From Palaemon carinicauda (Eukaryota > Arthropoda > Malacostraca > Decapoda > Palaemonidae): 64,000 nucleotides of DNA. The position numbers were made by a program, and so were the translations under genes. Positions within the stretch are counted from its first letter, which is position 1, and each line of letters starts with the position of its first letter. Below the pieces are notes generated by a model that saw only the letters and a list, made by a program, of their open reading frames with translations, searched no databases and was not told the DNA's origin. Below are positions 13,016 through 23,770 of the stretch, piece after piece. Location of the stretch: assembly GCF_036898095.1 (NCBI RefSeq), contig NC_090761.1, forward strand, positions 37,591,863 through 37,655,862, written 5' to 3'.

Positions 13016-14613
13016 GAGTCAACAGACTTCTCGCCAGCGCTCTCCTGATCGCCAGCGCGCTCCTGATTGCCAGCTCTCTCCTGCGCGCAAGCGCTCTTCT
13101 GTCCCTGCTGCGCGCACTGCGCGTCGACAGTCTCCTGAGCGCCGTCAACCTCCTTCTCGTCAGCGCACTACTGCGCGCCCAGTTCCTGATGCGCGCCAAC
13201 GTTCTCCCACGCGCCCACGACCTTCGGATCTGGGCGCAGGCAAGGACATTGATCCTTTGCCTCGCCAGCGTTCCCCTGCGCGTCGACCGCCGCCTGCGCA
13301 CCACCGTGCGTTTTCTCCTGTGCGCACTTCTAAAGTGCATGCGCGCCCACGAGTCGACTCCTGAGCCCGTCCACGAGCGTTCGCCCTCGAGCACATCAGC
13401 GCCCCCTGGCCCTGCGCCCCAGTTGGCAACTGCTCTCCGCGCTACTACGCGCCATCCTACACGTCAGCGATCTCCTACGCGCCCGCGCGATCCTTCGCCT
13501 GTGCGCGAACTCTCGCCAATGCGCCCACGCGTCTGATTGCCACAGGTCACCGACTCGCCCACGCGCTAACTCGCCTGTGCGCAGTCGGTCGCCTACTCAC
13601 CCCATGCGTCATCATTCGCCAACTCGCTTGCACTCACCTACGCTCCACTGATCGCCTACGCGCCATCACTCTCCTGATCGCCAGCGATCGCCCGGTCACT
13701 CGCACACACCCTCACCTGTGTATCCACGCACACCTTCGCCTGTGCGCCCAAGCGCCCCCTCGCCAGCGCGTCCACTCGCCCGCCGGGTTTCACATCGTGC
13801 CCAACCTTGCGAGTTGCCGGGGCCGCGTGCTTCCAGATCGTCCTCGCGATCACCATCTCGTAAGCGCCGAGCACGCGTCCAGGAGCAGGAAGATTCATCG
13901 GAGAGGTCCAGGCAACATTCTTCTTCCCTTTCTTCATTTCAGGCAGGCCCAGTAATATCCACTCCTAAGGATCAGCCGATCCCCTTCCCTCCAGCGGGAA
14001 TCGCTGACACTGCATCAGTCAGCCGCCAGCCTTGGTTTGGTTCCCTGATGAAAGCGGTGGTGCAGGCTATGAAGCCAGCCCTCGCTGATCTGGGACTAAA
14101 ACCAAAGGCTCCCTCGCCCCCGCTGAAGAGAAGGAGAGGAGTGGATTTCGCGGTAACTTCTCCCAGGGTTAAGCTGGCTCCCAAGAGGTCCGTCGGGAAG
14201 GCCCCTTCCCCTTTGCAGTCGTTTTCTCCTTCTCCTGCGGATGAACCTTTCCCGTCCTCAGGAGAATCCAGTGAGGTGAGGCACTCTCCCACGGCACCAA
14301 TGGGAGGAACCCCACCTCAAGGAAGAGAAACGTCTCGCGTAGGAGGGACCTTCCAGACCTCTTTGCTAGAGTCCTGTATCCCTCCCAGGAGGGAGCCCAA
14401 GGACTCAAAAACGATACCCAAGTCATCTTCGAGGTTTCGTCCAGAGCCAACCATTCCCCGGGAGAACGTCCGCGTGTCCCCCCAAGAAGAGCCAACGGGG
14501 ACAGGAGACTTAGCTGCCAGTCCACAAGGAGGAGAGCAGCGCGAGTCAGAGCATGCCTTCTAGCAGGTCCTTAATCTAATGAGGCAACTCAATAGTTTTA
14601 AGGACCCCAAGAC

Positions 14614-14640
14614 ACCCCCCCCCCCCCCCCCCCCCCCCCC
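14614..14640 (+). repeat. poly-C run inside D1 gag
   Basis: About 26 consecutive C encode a proline stretch. It is a likely sequencing or replication slippage site and may itself be a frameshift between gag segments. Confidence 0.85.
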
Positions 14641-15401
14641 GCGAAGGCAAGGATACGGTCCTGGACCAAGTTTATGGTATTCAGAAGCCCCCCAAGACCA
14701 GTGCAGCCCTGCCATGGTCCCCGGGGTGAAGAGTGCCAGGGACAAGGTCGAGGGCCAGCTTTCCGAGCTCGCCTCCTCCAGCCGTTCTTCTGCCGGGAAC
14801 AAGCTCCTCCCACCTCCTCGCGTTCAGCAGAGGAGGTACTTCGAGATCATGGAGGAGCCTTGTTTAGCTCTTCCCCTCCACCACTCTGTGGAAGAGCTCA
14901 CCAGGGGTCTCTCTCTAGAGAAACTCAATGCCCGGCAGGTGACATTATCAGCGTCGAAGATCCTAAGCCAAGAGAAAGTCGCTAAGTGTGCCATGCAGGC
15001 CACTTCGTGGCTGGATGTCTGGCTAGGGTCTCTGGGCATCCTATTGCGCTCTGAGGACTTGTCCAAGGAGAGCAATAGGAAGGCCCTGGAGACCTAACTC
15101 CTGTCGGGCACGCGCTCCATCGAGTTTTTGGCTCACCAGGTCACTAACCTGTGGGCTAACTCTATTCTAAAGCGACCTGATGCGGTGACTGAGAGGTCCC
15201 ACCCGAAGGTCCCCGCTATGGATGTCAGCAAGCTCAGACATTCCTCCATTCTTGGAGGAAACCTGTTTGAGCCCAAGGATATAGAACGGACAGCTGAGAG
15301 GTGGAGGAAGACGAGTCATGATTCGCTCCTCCAGAAGGTCCTTACATCTCGCAGGACACCGAAGCAGGCTCCGGCAGCCAAGACCAAGGTATGTAAATAG
15401 C

Positions 15402-17315
15402 AGCCCTTTCCTGTCAAAGACAAGAAGGGCGGAAAGTCCTCCAGGGGAGGCAGAAATCCTAGAAGGAGCGGCCGAGGCCGCAAACGCTAGGATTGGCAAT
15501 CCCCCTGTGTGGCCACCTGTAGGGGGATGCCTGCAAAGTTGCGTGCACAGGTGGCAGCAACACGGGGCCGATTCCTGGACGGTCTCTGTGATCAGACAAG
15601 GATATCGCGTCCCGTTCATAACATCTCAACCTCCCTTGACAGCGACTCCAGTGTCGTTGAGCTCCTATGCCATGGGATCGGCAAAGGGGCTAGCCCTTCA
15701 GGCAGAAGTCGAGACCATGCTCAAGAAGGATGCTCTCCAGGAGGTCGTAGACGGCTCCCCAGGCTTCTTCAGTCGACTCTTTCTTGTAAAGAAGGCGTCT
15801 GGAGGCTGGAGACCCGTCATCGACCTCTCAGACTTGCAGTGAGATCGCAAGACTTCATGTGCACACTGGATCTGAAGGACGCGTACTTCCAGATCCCAAT
15901 CCATCCGTCTTCCAGGAAGTACCTAAGATTCAGCCTAGACAACAAGATCTACCAGTTCAAAGTGCTGTGTTTCGGTCTCTCCACAGCACCTCAGGTGTTC
16001 ACCAGAGTGTTCACACTGATATCTTCGTGGGCGCACAGGAACAGCATCCATCTCCTCCGTTATCTGGACAACTGGCTGATCCTGGCAGACTCGGAGTCGA
16101 CCCTTTTTCGCCACCGAGACAGGCTTCTGGGAATTTTCCAAGATCTAGGGATCATGGTAAATCTCGAGAAGTCCTCTCTGCTCCCAACACAACGACTGGT
16201 ATATCTAGGCATGATGTTAGACACCAATCTCCACAAAGCCTTTCCATCAGACGACAGGATAGCAAGGCTGAGGAGGGTTGCAGAGCCTTTCCTCAGTCGA
16301 GAAGACCTTCCAGCCCAATCTTGGTTACGTCTCTTAGGTCACCTAGCCTCCTTGGCCCGTCTAGTTCCCAACGGCCACCTCAGGATGAGATCTCTGCAGT
16401 GGCGGCTCAAGTCACAGTGGGATCAAGGCATCGATTCCCCGGACTTTCTGGTCTCGATAGGACCTGCGAAACGGACGGACCTGCGGTGGTGGCTGACCGA
16501 CGACAACCTTCGAAAGGGAGTTGGTCTTCTCGTCTTTCCCCTGGATTTGATGCTGTTTTCGGACGCATCAAAAAAAGGGTGGGGGGCCCACGTTCTGAAC
16601 CAGAGGGCCTCAGGCCTATGGTCAGAATCAGAAAAGTACCTCCACATCAACCTGCTAGAGATGAAGGCCTTATTTCTGGCCCTTCAACAGTTCCAACAGA
16701 CCCTGGCGGGCCACTCCGTGGTGGTGATGAGCGACAACACCACAGTAGTGGCTTATATCAACAAGCAGGGAGGTACCTTTTCACGACAGCTATCCCATCT
16801 TGCAGTAGAGATACTGAGATGGACCGAAGTCCACTCGATACGTCTATCAGCTCGCTTCATTCCTGGCAAAAGGAATGTGCTCGCCGACAGTCTGAGCAGA
16901 GCTTCATAGATAGTGAGTACCGAGTGGTCTTTGGATCCTCAAGTAGCCAACAAAATCCTGACTTTGTGGGGTTCCCCGACAGTGGACCTGTTCGCGACAG
17001 CCTTGAATTTCAAGCTGCCGCTGTACTGCTCCCCAGTCCCGGACCCCAAGGCACTCTGGCAAGATGCCTTCCAACAACGGTGGGACAACATCGACGTCTA
17101 CGCCTTCCCACCGTTCTGTCTGATGAGAAGGGTGCTCAACAAGACCAGACTATCGGTCAACCTGTCAATGAACTTAATAGCTCCACTATGGCATCATGCA
17201 GAATGGTTCCCGGACCTTCTGCAGCTCCTGACGGAACTCCCGAGAGAGCTTCCCCCACGACACGAGCTACTCAGACAACCACATTGCAACATCTCTCCAC
17301 AAAGCCGTAGCATCG
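15402..17315 (+). pseudogene. D1 reverse transcriptase / RNase H / Dam-like methyltransferase, broken
   Basis: The segment begins in the +1 frame relative to gag (CVHRWQQHGADSW, SRLFLVKKASGGWRPVIDLS). About 60 bases are then missing between RT motif 1 and motif A, with a frame change at about 15842. RT motif A is [12 protein letters not shown]. The catalytic box reads YLDN instead of YLDD (about 16062), losing the second Asp. RNase H keeps FSDAS, the LLEMKAL Glu, MSDNTT and LADSLSR. A TAG at 16907 separates it from the methyltransferase-like part (VDLFAT, SPVPDP, YAFPPF, APLWHHAEWF). The polymerase is therefore dead three times over. Confidence 0.9.
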
Positions 17316-18574
17316 CTTCGGCTTCACGCCTGGAGACTATCCAGCATCTCCTCAGTGAGAGAGGCTTTTCACAACAAGTTGCGGAAAGGATGTCTCGACA
17401 CCTGCGAAAGTCATCCGCAGGGGTCTACCAGGCGAAGTGGAGAGTCTTCTGTGGTTGGTGTCGTGGGAGGGGTATCTCTCCCCTCGATGCTACTATTCCA
17501 GCAATAGCGGAGTTTCTCGTGTATTTGCGGGAGGAAATGCTTCTTTCGGTCTCGGCGGTAAAAGGCTATCGCTCAGCCTTAATTACTATTATTACTATCC
17601 AAGCTACAACCCTATTTGGAAAAGCGAGATGCTATAAGCCCTGGGGCCCCAATAGGGAAAAATAGCCCAGTGAGGAAAGGAAATAAATAAATGAAGAGAA
17701 CAAATTAACAATAAATCATTCTAAAAAAGGCAACGACGTCAAAACAGATATGTCATATTTAAACTATTAACAACGTCAAAGCCTTGCTTTCAGGCTGAAA
17801 GGAATTGTCATTTCCTCCTCGCTGGAACTTTCCTTACTCATACGAAGCTATGAGCTTACCTGCCCTCAGTCGGAAGTGAGACCTCCTCCATGGAACGTGG
17901 TTCGGGTCTTCAGGGCTCTGAAGAGACCCCCGTTTGAACCATTACGCCAGGCCTCTGACCAACACCTGACTTAGAAGACAGTATTCCTGCTCGCTCTGGC
18001 TTCGGTCAAGCGGGTCAGTGAACTTCACGGTCTCTCATACGACATCGCCCATTCAAGGGGATGGGGGGAGGTAACGTTCAGGTTCATCCCTGAGTTTGTT
18101 GCCAAGACTCAGAAGCCTGGAGTGCCGGACCCACGGTTCGACTCCTTCAGGGTTACGAATCTCCGTTCCGTAACAGATGACCCAGATCATCTGCTACTTT
18201 GCCCAGTAAGAAGTCTGAGACGTTATCTGAAGAGAGCAGCTGCAGTCCGTCCCCACGTGCAAGCTCTGTTTGTGAGCACGGGAAGGACGAAGAGGAGGGT
18301 CACCAAGAATACCATCTCAGCCTGGATTCGACGGACTATTCATCATGCCTTGAATCCAGACCCTTCTCCGTCAAGTCGCCCTAGGGCACATGATGTCAGG
18401 GGCGTCGCCACGTCCCTGGCCTTCAAGAGAAACTTCTCTGTGACGCAGGTGCTACAAGCTAGGGTCTGGAAGCGTCAAACGACCTTCACAGCCCACTACC
18501 TGCAGGACGTGACCCACAGGAGCCTCGATACTTTTTCTATCGGCCCTGTGGTGGCTGCACAACAGCTGGTCTAA
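17316..18574 (+). pseudogene. D1 tyrosine recombinase, interrupted
   Basis: The N-terminal core-binding part (LSERGFSQQVAERMSRHL, AGVYQAKWRVFCGWCRG, VKGYRSAL) is cut at 17580 by a short repeat insertion. It resumes at 17786 (FRLKGIVISSSLELSLLI), meets a TAG at about 17970, and continues to VVAAQQLV. Catalytic residues visible: Arg in SVKRVSELH, HxxR in HDVRGVATS, and Trp/Tyr in VWKRQTTFTAHYL. This enzyme class integrates the circular DNA of DIRS elements. In D1 the recombinase is in the same frame as the methyltransferase, unlike in D2-D4. Confidence 0.9.
17581..17785 (-). mobile_element. AAT-tailed short interspersed repeat inserted into D1 recombinase
   Basis: Reverse complement of the family seen at 6100-6320 (AGCCCAGTGAGGAAAGGAAA, ACATATCTGTTTTGACG). 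It is flanked by AGCCTT at 17575-17580 and again at 17780-17785, consistent with a 6-base target duplication. The copy is truncated at its far end. It is younger than D1, since it splits the D1 ORF. Confidence 0.88.
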
Positions 18575-19032
18575 CCTCAGGCTCCTTAATGGACAAGTAG
18601 CAGAAGGTTGAGGGCACTGTTACCCAGTTTTAGTCTGCGTGAATGAAAGAATATGTCTGGCCCTTACTTCTTTCTTCATCCTCCCCTCTCTTGGGGAATG
18701 CAGCATCCTGGGTCTCTGCATAGCTGACCTCAAACCTCTGCAGGTAAACCATGCTTCCTTGTGTTCCTAGTATTAAGAATAATACTGTCGCGTCCCCCAT
18801 ACCCTGACGAGGTGGTATTGGGACGTCCTAGCCTAGAATTCCATATAAAGGACTTCAGGTCAACTTCCTAGGACGAGTCACACTTCATTTCTCCACACAC
18901 AACTTATGTAGGCCGCACGTTGCGAGGTGCAGGGACTCTTTTTCTCGAGTGCTGCTCGCTCGGATTCTTAGTCCCCGGATAAGCCAAAGCCAGTAAGGCT
19001 GGGGACTTTCCACCCTGCCTAAGGGTAAGTCA

Positions 19033-19135
19033 CCCTATGTAAATACAGTAGCGTGGTTTGTATTTCGGTTACGGAACAAATGACAAATTCGGAGATAAGT
19101 TTCCTAACCATACAAACCTTAGCTATTTACACATA
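19033..19135 (+). repeat. D1 internal complementary region
   Basis: The first half (19033-19079) is the reverse complement of the left end: GTTTGTATTTCGGTTACGGA matches 11689-11710. The second half (19078-19133) is the reverse complement of the right end: CTAACCATACAAACCTTAGC matches the stretch around 19342-19362. A 5-base insertion in the first half and a deletion of about 8-10 bases in the second are the only large differences. In the DIRS group this region is thought to template the missing ends during circle formation. Confidence 0.87.
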
Positions 19136-19188
19136 CAGTATTTGCCCACCAGCCCTGTCCCCCAAGACAAGTCCTACCTCTAAGTGAA

Positions 19189-19343
19189 GTGAGGCAGCTC
19201 ACCGGTGGCTGGGGGGGTGGGAGGGGTAGCTAGCTACCCCTCCCCTACCCCTGTGCTAACTAGCGCGGGGGTAGTTTAACCCTCGTTAAAATCTATTGGC
19301 TCGTCATTTCAGCTATGCCGAAAGTAAACCCTATGTAAATAGC
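19189..19343 (-). repeat. D1 right inverted terminal repeat
   Basis: Reverse complement of the left repeat. It shares GAGGCAGCTCACCGG, GGGTAGCTAGCTACCC and GCTATGCCGAAAGTAAACCC. About 50 bp of extra sequence follow it to the right end, so the two termini are unequal. Confidence 0.88.
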
Positions 19344-19393
19344 TAAGGTTTGTATGGTTAGGAAAAATACAAATTATCTCCGAATTTGTCATA

Positions 19394-19835
19394 TTTCATT
19401 AAAAAAATCATTACATTTTTTAAATGAAAACATTGGCCTATGCTGAACCATGAAAAAAAAATGTATTGAGATAGCTGCCCATTAGCTTTTTATAACATGA
19501 AATTTCAAAAAGTTGATCTACAGCGTAGATCATCGTAAGATTACGACGCAATAACCACTAAAACTTGTTATACAGTTGAGATAACACTACTGGGTCCTTT
19601 GACTGTCCAGACAGTACTGTACTACAGTGGATCTCTCTCTCTGGTTACGGCTAATTTTATCTTTTCCTACACCGACACTGAATAGTCTGGCCTATTCTGT
19701 CCACATTCTCCTCTGTCCTTATACACCTGACAACACTGAGATTACCAAACAAATCGTCTTAGCTCAAGGGGTTAACTACTGCAATGTAATTGTTCAGTGG
19801 CTATTTTCCTCTTGGTAAGGGTAGGAAAGACCCAT
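19394..19835. other. Unassigned DNA
   Basis: Right flank of D1. No recognisable feature. Confidence 0.55.
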
Positions 19836-20222
19836 AATGTATGGTAAGCAGCTCCTCTAGGAGAAGGACACCAAAAAAAACTGTTCTCTAGTCTTTGGAA
19901 GTGCCATAGTCTGTGTACCGTGGCCTTCCATTGTCTTGGATTATAGTTCTCTTGTTTGAGGGTACACTCGGGCACACTTATATCTTATTTCTCTTCCTCT
20001 TGCTTTTTTAAGTTTTTATAGTTTATATATAAAAGTTTTAATTTAATGTTGTTACAGTTCTTAAGATATTTTATTTTGATGTTTATTACTTTTCTAGTTT
20101 ATTTATTTCCTTTTTACCTTTCCTCACTGGGCTATTTTTCCATGTTGGAGCCCTTGGCCGTATAGCATCCTGTTTTTCTAACTAGGGTTATAGCTTAGCC
20201 TGTAGTTATGATAATAATAATA
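19836..20222 (+). mobile_element. AAT-tailed interspersed repeat, copy 6
   Basis: Full-length, diverged copy: ATGGTAAGCAGCTCCTCTAG at the start, CCTCACTGGGCTATTTTTCC, then TAACTAGGGTTATAGCTTAG and GATAATAATAATAC at the end. Confidence 0.82.
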
Positions 20223-20377
20223 CATGGCTCGTCAATGTTTGCTGAATTATCTGGTGCTCATAACCTCAAGACTAAAACTTTACAAGTTAGCCTTGACTAG
20301 CTGTATCACTAACTGGTGGAGGGGGATTGTAATTGAGTATAGTTGTGGAATATTGCTGTAATGACACATTGTCTTCA

Positions 20378-20727
20378 AAATGGGAGTGAAAGTACTATGA
20401 AGTTTTGCATCCAAATGGGAGTGAAAGTACTATGAAGTTTTGCATCCAAATGGGAGTGAAAGTACTATGAAGTTTTGCATCCAAATGGGAGTGAAAGTAC
20501 TATGAAGTTTTGCATCCAAATGGGAGTGAAAGTACTATGAAGTTTTGCATCCAAATGGGAGTGAAAGTACTATGAAGTTTTGCATCCAAATGGGAGTGAA
20601 AGTACTATGAAGTTTTGCATCCAAATGGGAGTGAAAGTACTATGAAGTTTTGCATCCAAATGGGAGTGAAAGTACTATGAAGTTTTGAATCAAAATGGGA
20701 GTGATTGTACTATGAAGTTCTGCAGAA
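20378..20727. repeat. 35-bp minisatellite, ten copies
   Basis: Ten head-to-tail copies of a 35-bp unit starting AAATGGGAGTGAAAGTACTA. The first nine are essentially identical and the last has drifted. There are no spacers between units. Confidence 0.95.
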
Positions 20728-21894
20728 AATTGTTTCATCACCACCATGGTTGTAGCCCTACTATAGCTTCAGCTGATAAAATTTGATATGCAGTTAGCCC
20801 TCCATCTTTTATTAATGGGGCGGGAAGGGTTAGGAAATATTGACCACTGTAAATATTGAAAAGTCACAAAATATTAATGCCCATGGGTCAGTCAATGTAT
20901 AACTTTCTAACCAACTGATCCCTGCCTATGGGCAGTTGACTATTACCTTGTCACGAAATAGCCACTTTTGTCTTTAGCTGCAAGGGATACAGAAATACTG
21001 TCGTGTTCTCTCAACTGTGGGATATTTTCTTACAGGGGTTGTGATAAGTGTTATTACGAGACCTCTCACAAGTAAGTAGAAGTCCTCTGAAAGGTGAAGT
21101 GAATATAGTTTCTTTGAGGATACAAGCTTCATGTGTTGTGTACCACTAAGAAAGGGTGACTGTAAGCAGCTCTACCCTTTGTACCTTTTTGAATGGGTGG
21201 CTCTAAGCAGCTTCCCCCTTTGGAGTGTTCAGTGAACTTGAGCATAATTTTTTTCCTGTTGTAGTAATTTCTCTGTGTCTGGGTAAGTTGCCTGTACTTG
21301 AATGCCCAATAGTGAAAATTATTCATCTAGCGTGCTCACCAGGCACCAAGAGTGTTCCCTGGATGATGAGGACTGTGTTGCAGTGTCAGCAAGTATTCAC
21401 AGTACTCTCTCTGTGACTAAACCTATAGTGAAATGAATTTTGATGTTGGAAAAGCTCTTGCAGTTTCCTTCTCAAAGGGAGACCAGTCATTATGGATCTC
21501 CCAGACCATGGCTTCTCTGTGAAGGAAGAATGGTTGGCAAGGGGAAGGAGTGTATACTCACTTTCTATCTCTCTTCTCCTTCCTCCTCCATTCCCTTTGT
21601 CGGAAATTTCCTCCTTGACAAAGTAATGACAAAGTAAATGCAGTAGTTGTATGGGAAGGCCATTTGCTAAAAGTTTACAGAGACTACAGCGATTGCTCTC
21701 TTCCTTCTGTAGGGAGTGACGGTACAGACCCATTAACTGGTATCTTTGAAGTCAGTCAAGCAAAATGTTAGCAGGTGGTTGTGTTGTCACACCAGAAGCA
21801 GGTGAGATGTTCAACTCAGACAAAACATCCGCACTGTAGGACAGGAGAGGAAGGTGGTATGTGTATCCACTTTTCTCGTTCCTATTGTCAAATA
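20728..21894. other. Unassigned DNA
   Basis: Between the minisatellite and the 1.26-kb inverted-end element. A 115-codon minus frame at 21386-21733 has no motif. Could lie in an upstream STAT intron. Confidence 0.5.
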
Positions 21895-23160
21895 GCACCG
21901 TAAATTTCCACGTATGAAGCGACCTTTATATAAGACGAGGAACAAAATTAGACCAAATTTTTATGAATTTATCTCATATTGGTAGTATAAGACAAGTGCT
22001 CAATCATAAAACCATCTGTGTATAGCCTAGGCTAGCTTTTGCAACACCAGGTATCTTATGAAATACTGTATAGGTAATGTAAAGATGATGATATTACTTA
22101 CTGTATCCTTATAAATTCAAAATAAATGAAATAAAGGAAATCCCTTATCATTGTTTTCCTAGAACACATGTCACCTAGCCTGCATTGTTTTGTTTATGCT
22201 TATCAGCTGCTCACGCACGAAATGCCCGTTCCTCCTCTTTTCCTTCTTCTTCTTTTTTGTTCTTTGATGCTCTTTGCGAGTTTGTTATAAAAGCATGGGA
22301 TAATGTAAAGGTGGAAAATTCATAAAATAATTTTGAAGATGCGGGATCTCAAATGCCATGTATGGCAGTGAAGACGATTTATTGTACGAATGCGACGGCG
22401 AAGCCAAAGTCGACTCACCAGAACCAGACTGGAATCCTTATGATGATGGCGTAGGCTATATGATAAATCTCATGATACGTTCGAACAGCTTTTCGAAACA
22501 CAGTGATAACTGTGAGGAGTTTTATGGGTTTTAGATATATACATGTCGCAGGTTTGATGTTTAATATTGATTGGAAATAAATTTTTAAAATTTTTAAAAT
22601 TTTAAATGCAATACTATAATGTACCGTAATTTTTATTGAGAAATAAAGGTTGTACCGTTTGTAATCCAAAATTGTTATTTATAGCTAAAAATAATAATAA
22701 TTTTTAAATAGATGAATACTGTATTATGATATCCTATATGTTATTACTATTGTAATTAACACAAGCATTAAAATTACTTAAAGGTTTGCGAGAGAAAAAG
22801 TTGCTAACAACGCAACCAATACTCGATGTTTACATTTTCTCAGCTGTGCTTGTATGGTTAAAAGTTGGTATCTGAAAAGGAATTATTCCTCGAATTTATC
22901 AATTATGCCATTTTTGTAGATATGCCAATAATATATACGGTAAAAATGGTTTTATTACTTTCATTATACATTTGTATATTAATGTAAATCATTTCATGTG
23001 TGTCGGTGATTATCGCACCTCAACCTAGGCTAGCCTACTGATAAACCTGACACAGAAATCAAGGTGTGATTTTTATAACGGTAGTATAAGACGACCCCCC
23101 ATTTTTAATGGTTAAATTTTGGAATGTAGGGTCGTCTTATATGCGGAAATATACAGTATT
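21895..23160. mobile_element. Probable DNA transposon, non-autonomous, about 1.26 kb, imperfect inverted ends
   Basis: Left end ACCGTAAATTTCCACGTATG AAGCGACC; right end GGTCGTCTTATATGCGGAAA TATACAGTA, inverted with several mismatches. GGTAGTATAAGAC occurs near both ends (21980, 23080). A 57-codon reading frame at 22361 (MYGSEDDLLYECDGE, then PDWNPYDD) is strongly acidic and looks coding, perhaps the tail of a lost transposase. Superfamily unknown. Confidence 0.6.
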
Positions 23161-23189
23161 TGGTTCCTTACCCTGGTGAATGCAATGTC

Positions 23190-23770
23190 CCATACAGAAC
23201 TCGCCCGACGACTAGTATAGTACCTTTTAGGGTTGATAGATGATCACAAGCCTGGTATTACAACCATTGCTGTGTCATCAGTTGGTGAATAAAGGCCCTA
23301 CCTGGCCTGATGCCTAACTGTACAGTAGGCTCTAGTGGTACTTTTCACTCAACTATCAAGTGCCAATATGGAGTTCACACATAGGCCAGTACCTTTGGAG
23401 CTGGCTAGTGATTGAAATTGGTGGGACAGCCACGGCTGTTTTGTCAGTAAAAGGTGAACGGTCTTGACAGAATCAAATTACAGTCCGGTATGGTAGGGTG
23501 ATATGGGTATCATTCATGCTATCTCCTCATGGTGATACAGAGCTCATTTCTCGACTGCAAACCTTTGGGTGTCGGTCAACAATTGTGATCCTGGTGTAAC
23601 TGCATCAATTTCTTTGGTTGTAGGGGAATATCCTATCTTTGACCTATCTACAACATCATACAGTAGGCTGATTTGGGTATTGTTTACACTACTCCTTGGG
23701 TTTTGACGGAATGTATCCTACAGAGCACTGACGCTGTCTTGTACATGTGGGGTCGGTTAGTAATCATAAG
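23190..23770. repeat. Degenerate tandem repeat, period about 170-180 bp
   Basis: ATACAGAACTC (23193), ATATGGAGTTC (23366), ATACAGAGCTC (23535) and CTACAGAGCAC (23718) recur at 173, 169 and about 183 bp, each followed by related GACTAG/GGTTGATAG/TGTGATC-type wording. The copies are too diverged to align fully by eye. Confidence 0.45.

Larger units (their letters stand above)
11990..15400 (+). pseudogene. D1 gag-like ORF, Ser/Arg-rich, broken
   Basis: ATG at 11990 opens a Cys/His cluster (PHTLCPQCRGQRCES) like the N-terminal zinc motif of the D3 and D4 gags. An in-frame TAG lies at 12134, another at 12686, then frameshifts and stops in the repeat region and at about 14561 and 15095. The middle is a long run of RQRSPD-type hexapeptides, followed by a Ser/Pro/Arg-rich stretch and a poly-Pro tract made by a run of about 26 C (14614-14640). 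The last part (14840-15400) reads as a helical gag domain (FEIMEEPCLALPLHHSVEEL, DVWLGSLGILLRSEDL, FLAHQVTNLWANSILKR). It is probably the nucleocapsid/RNA-binding protein of the element and is no longer translatable as one protein. Confidence 0.75.
11683..19393 (+). mobile_element. DIRS-group tyrosine-recombinase retrotransposon D1 (decayed, about 7.7 kb)
   Basis: The left end starts ATTTGTTCCGTAACCG and the right end finishes CGAATTTGTCATA. Between them lie a gag relic, RT/RNase H/methyltransferase and a tyrosine recombinase, all on + and all broken. Inverted repeats of about 150 bp lie near both ends, and an internal complementary region at 19033-19135 mirrors both outer ends. There is no obvious target duplication, as expected for recombinase-mediated insertion. 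A short AAT-tailed element has inserted into the recombinase gene. D1 is clearly a different lineage from D2-D4: its gag is Ser/Arg rich and its termini are unrelated to theirs. Confidence 0.92.

Noticed and set aside
12732..13394. 220-codon minus-strand frame over the D1 gag repeat
   Set aside because: Shadow of the GC-rich RQRSPD array; no motif, and the sense strand explains the sequence.
20378..20727. CRISPR-like regular repeat
   Set aside because: The 35-bp units are directly contiguous without spacers, and this is a eukaryotic genome.
21386..21733. 115-codon minus frame as a gene
   Set aside because: No recognisable domain; likely chance in a moderately GC region.
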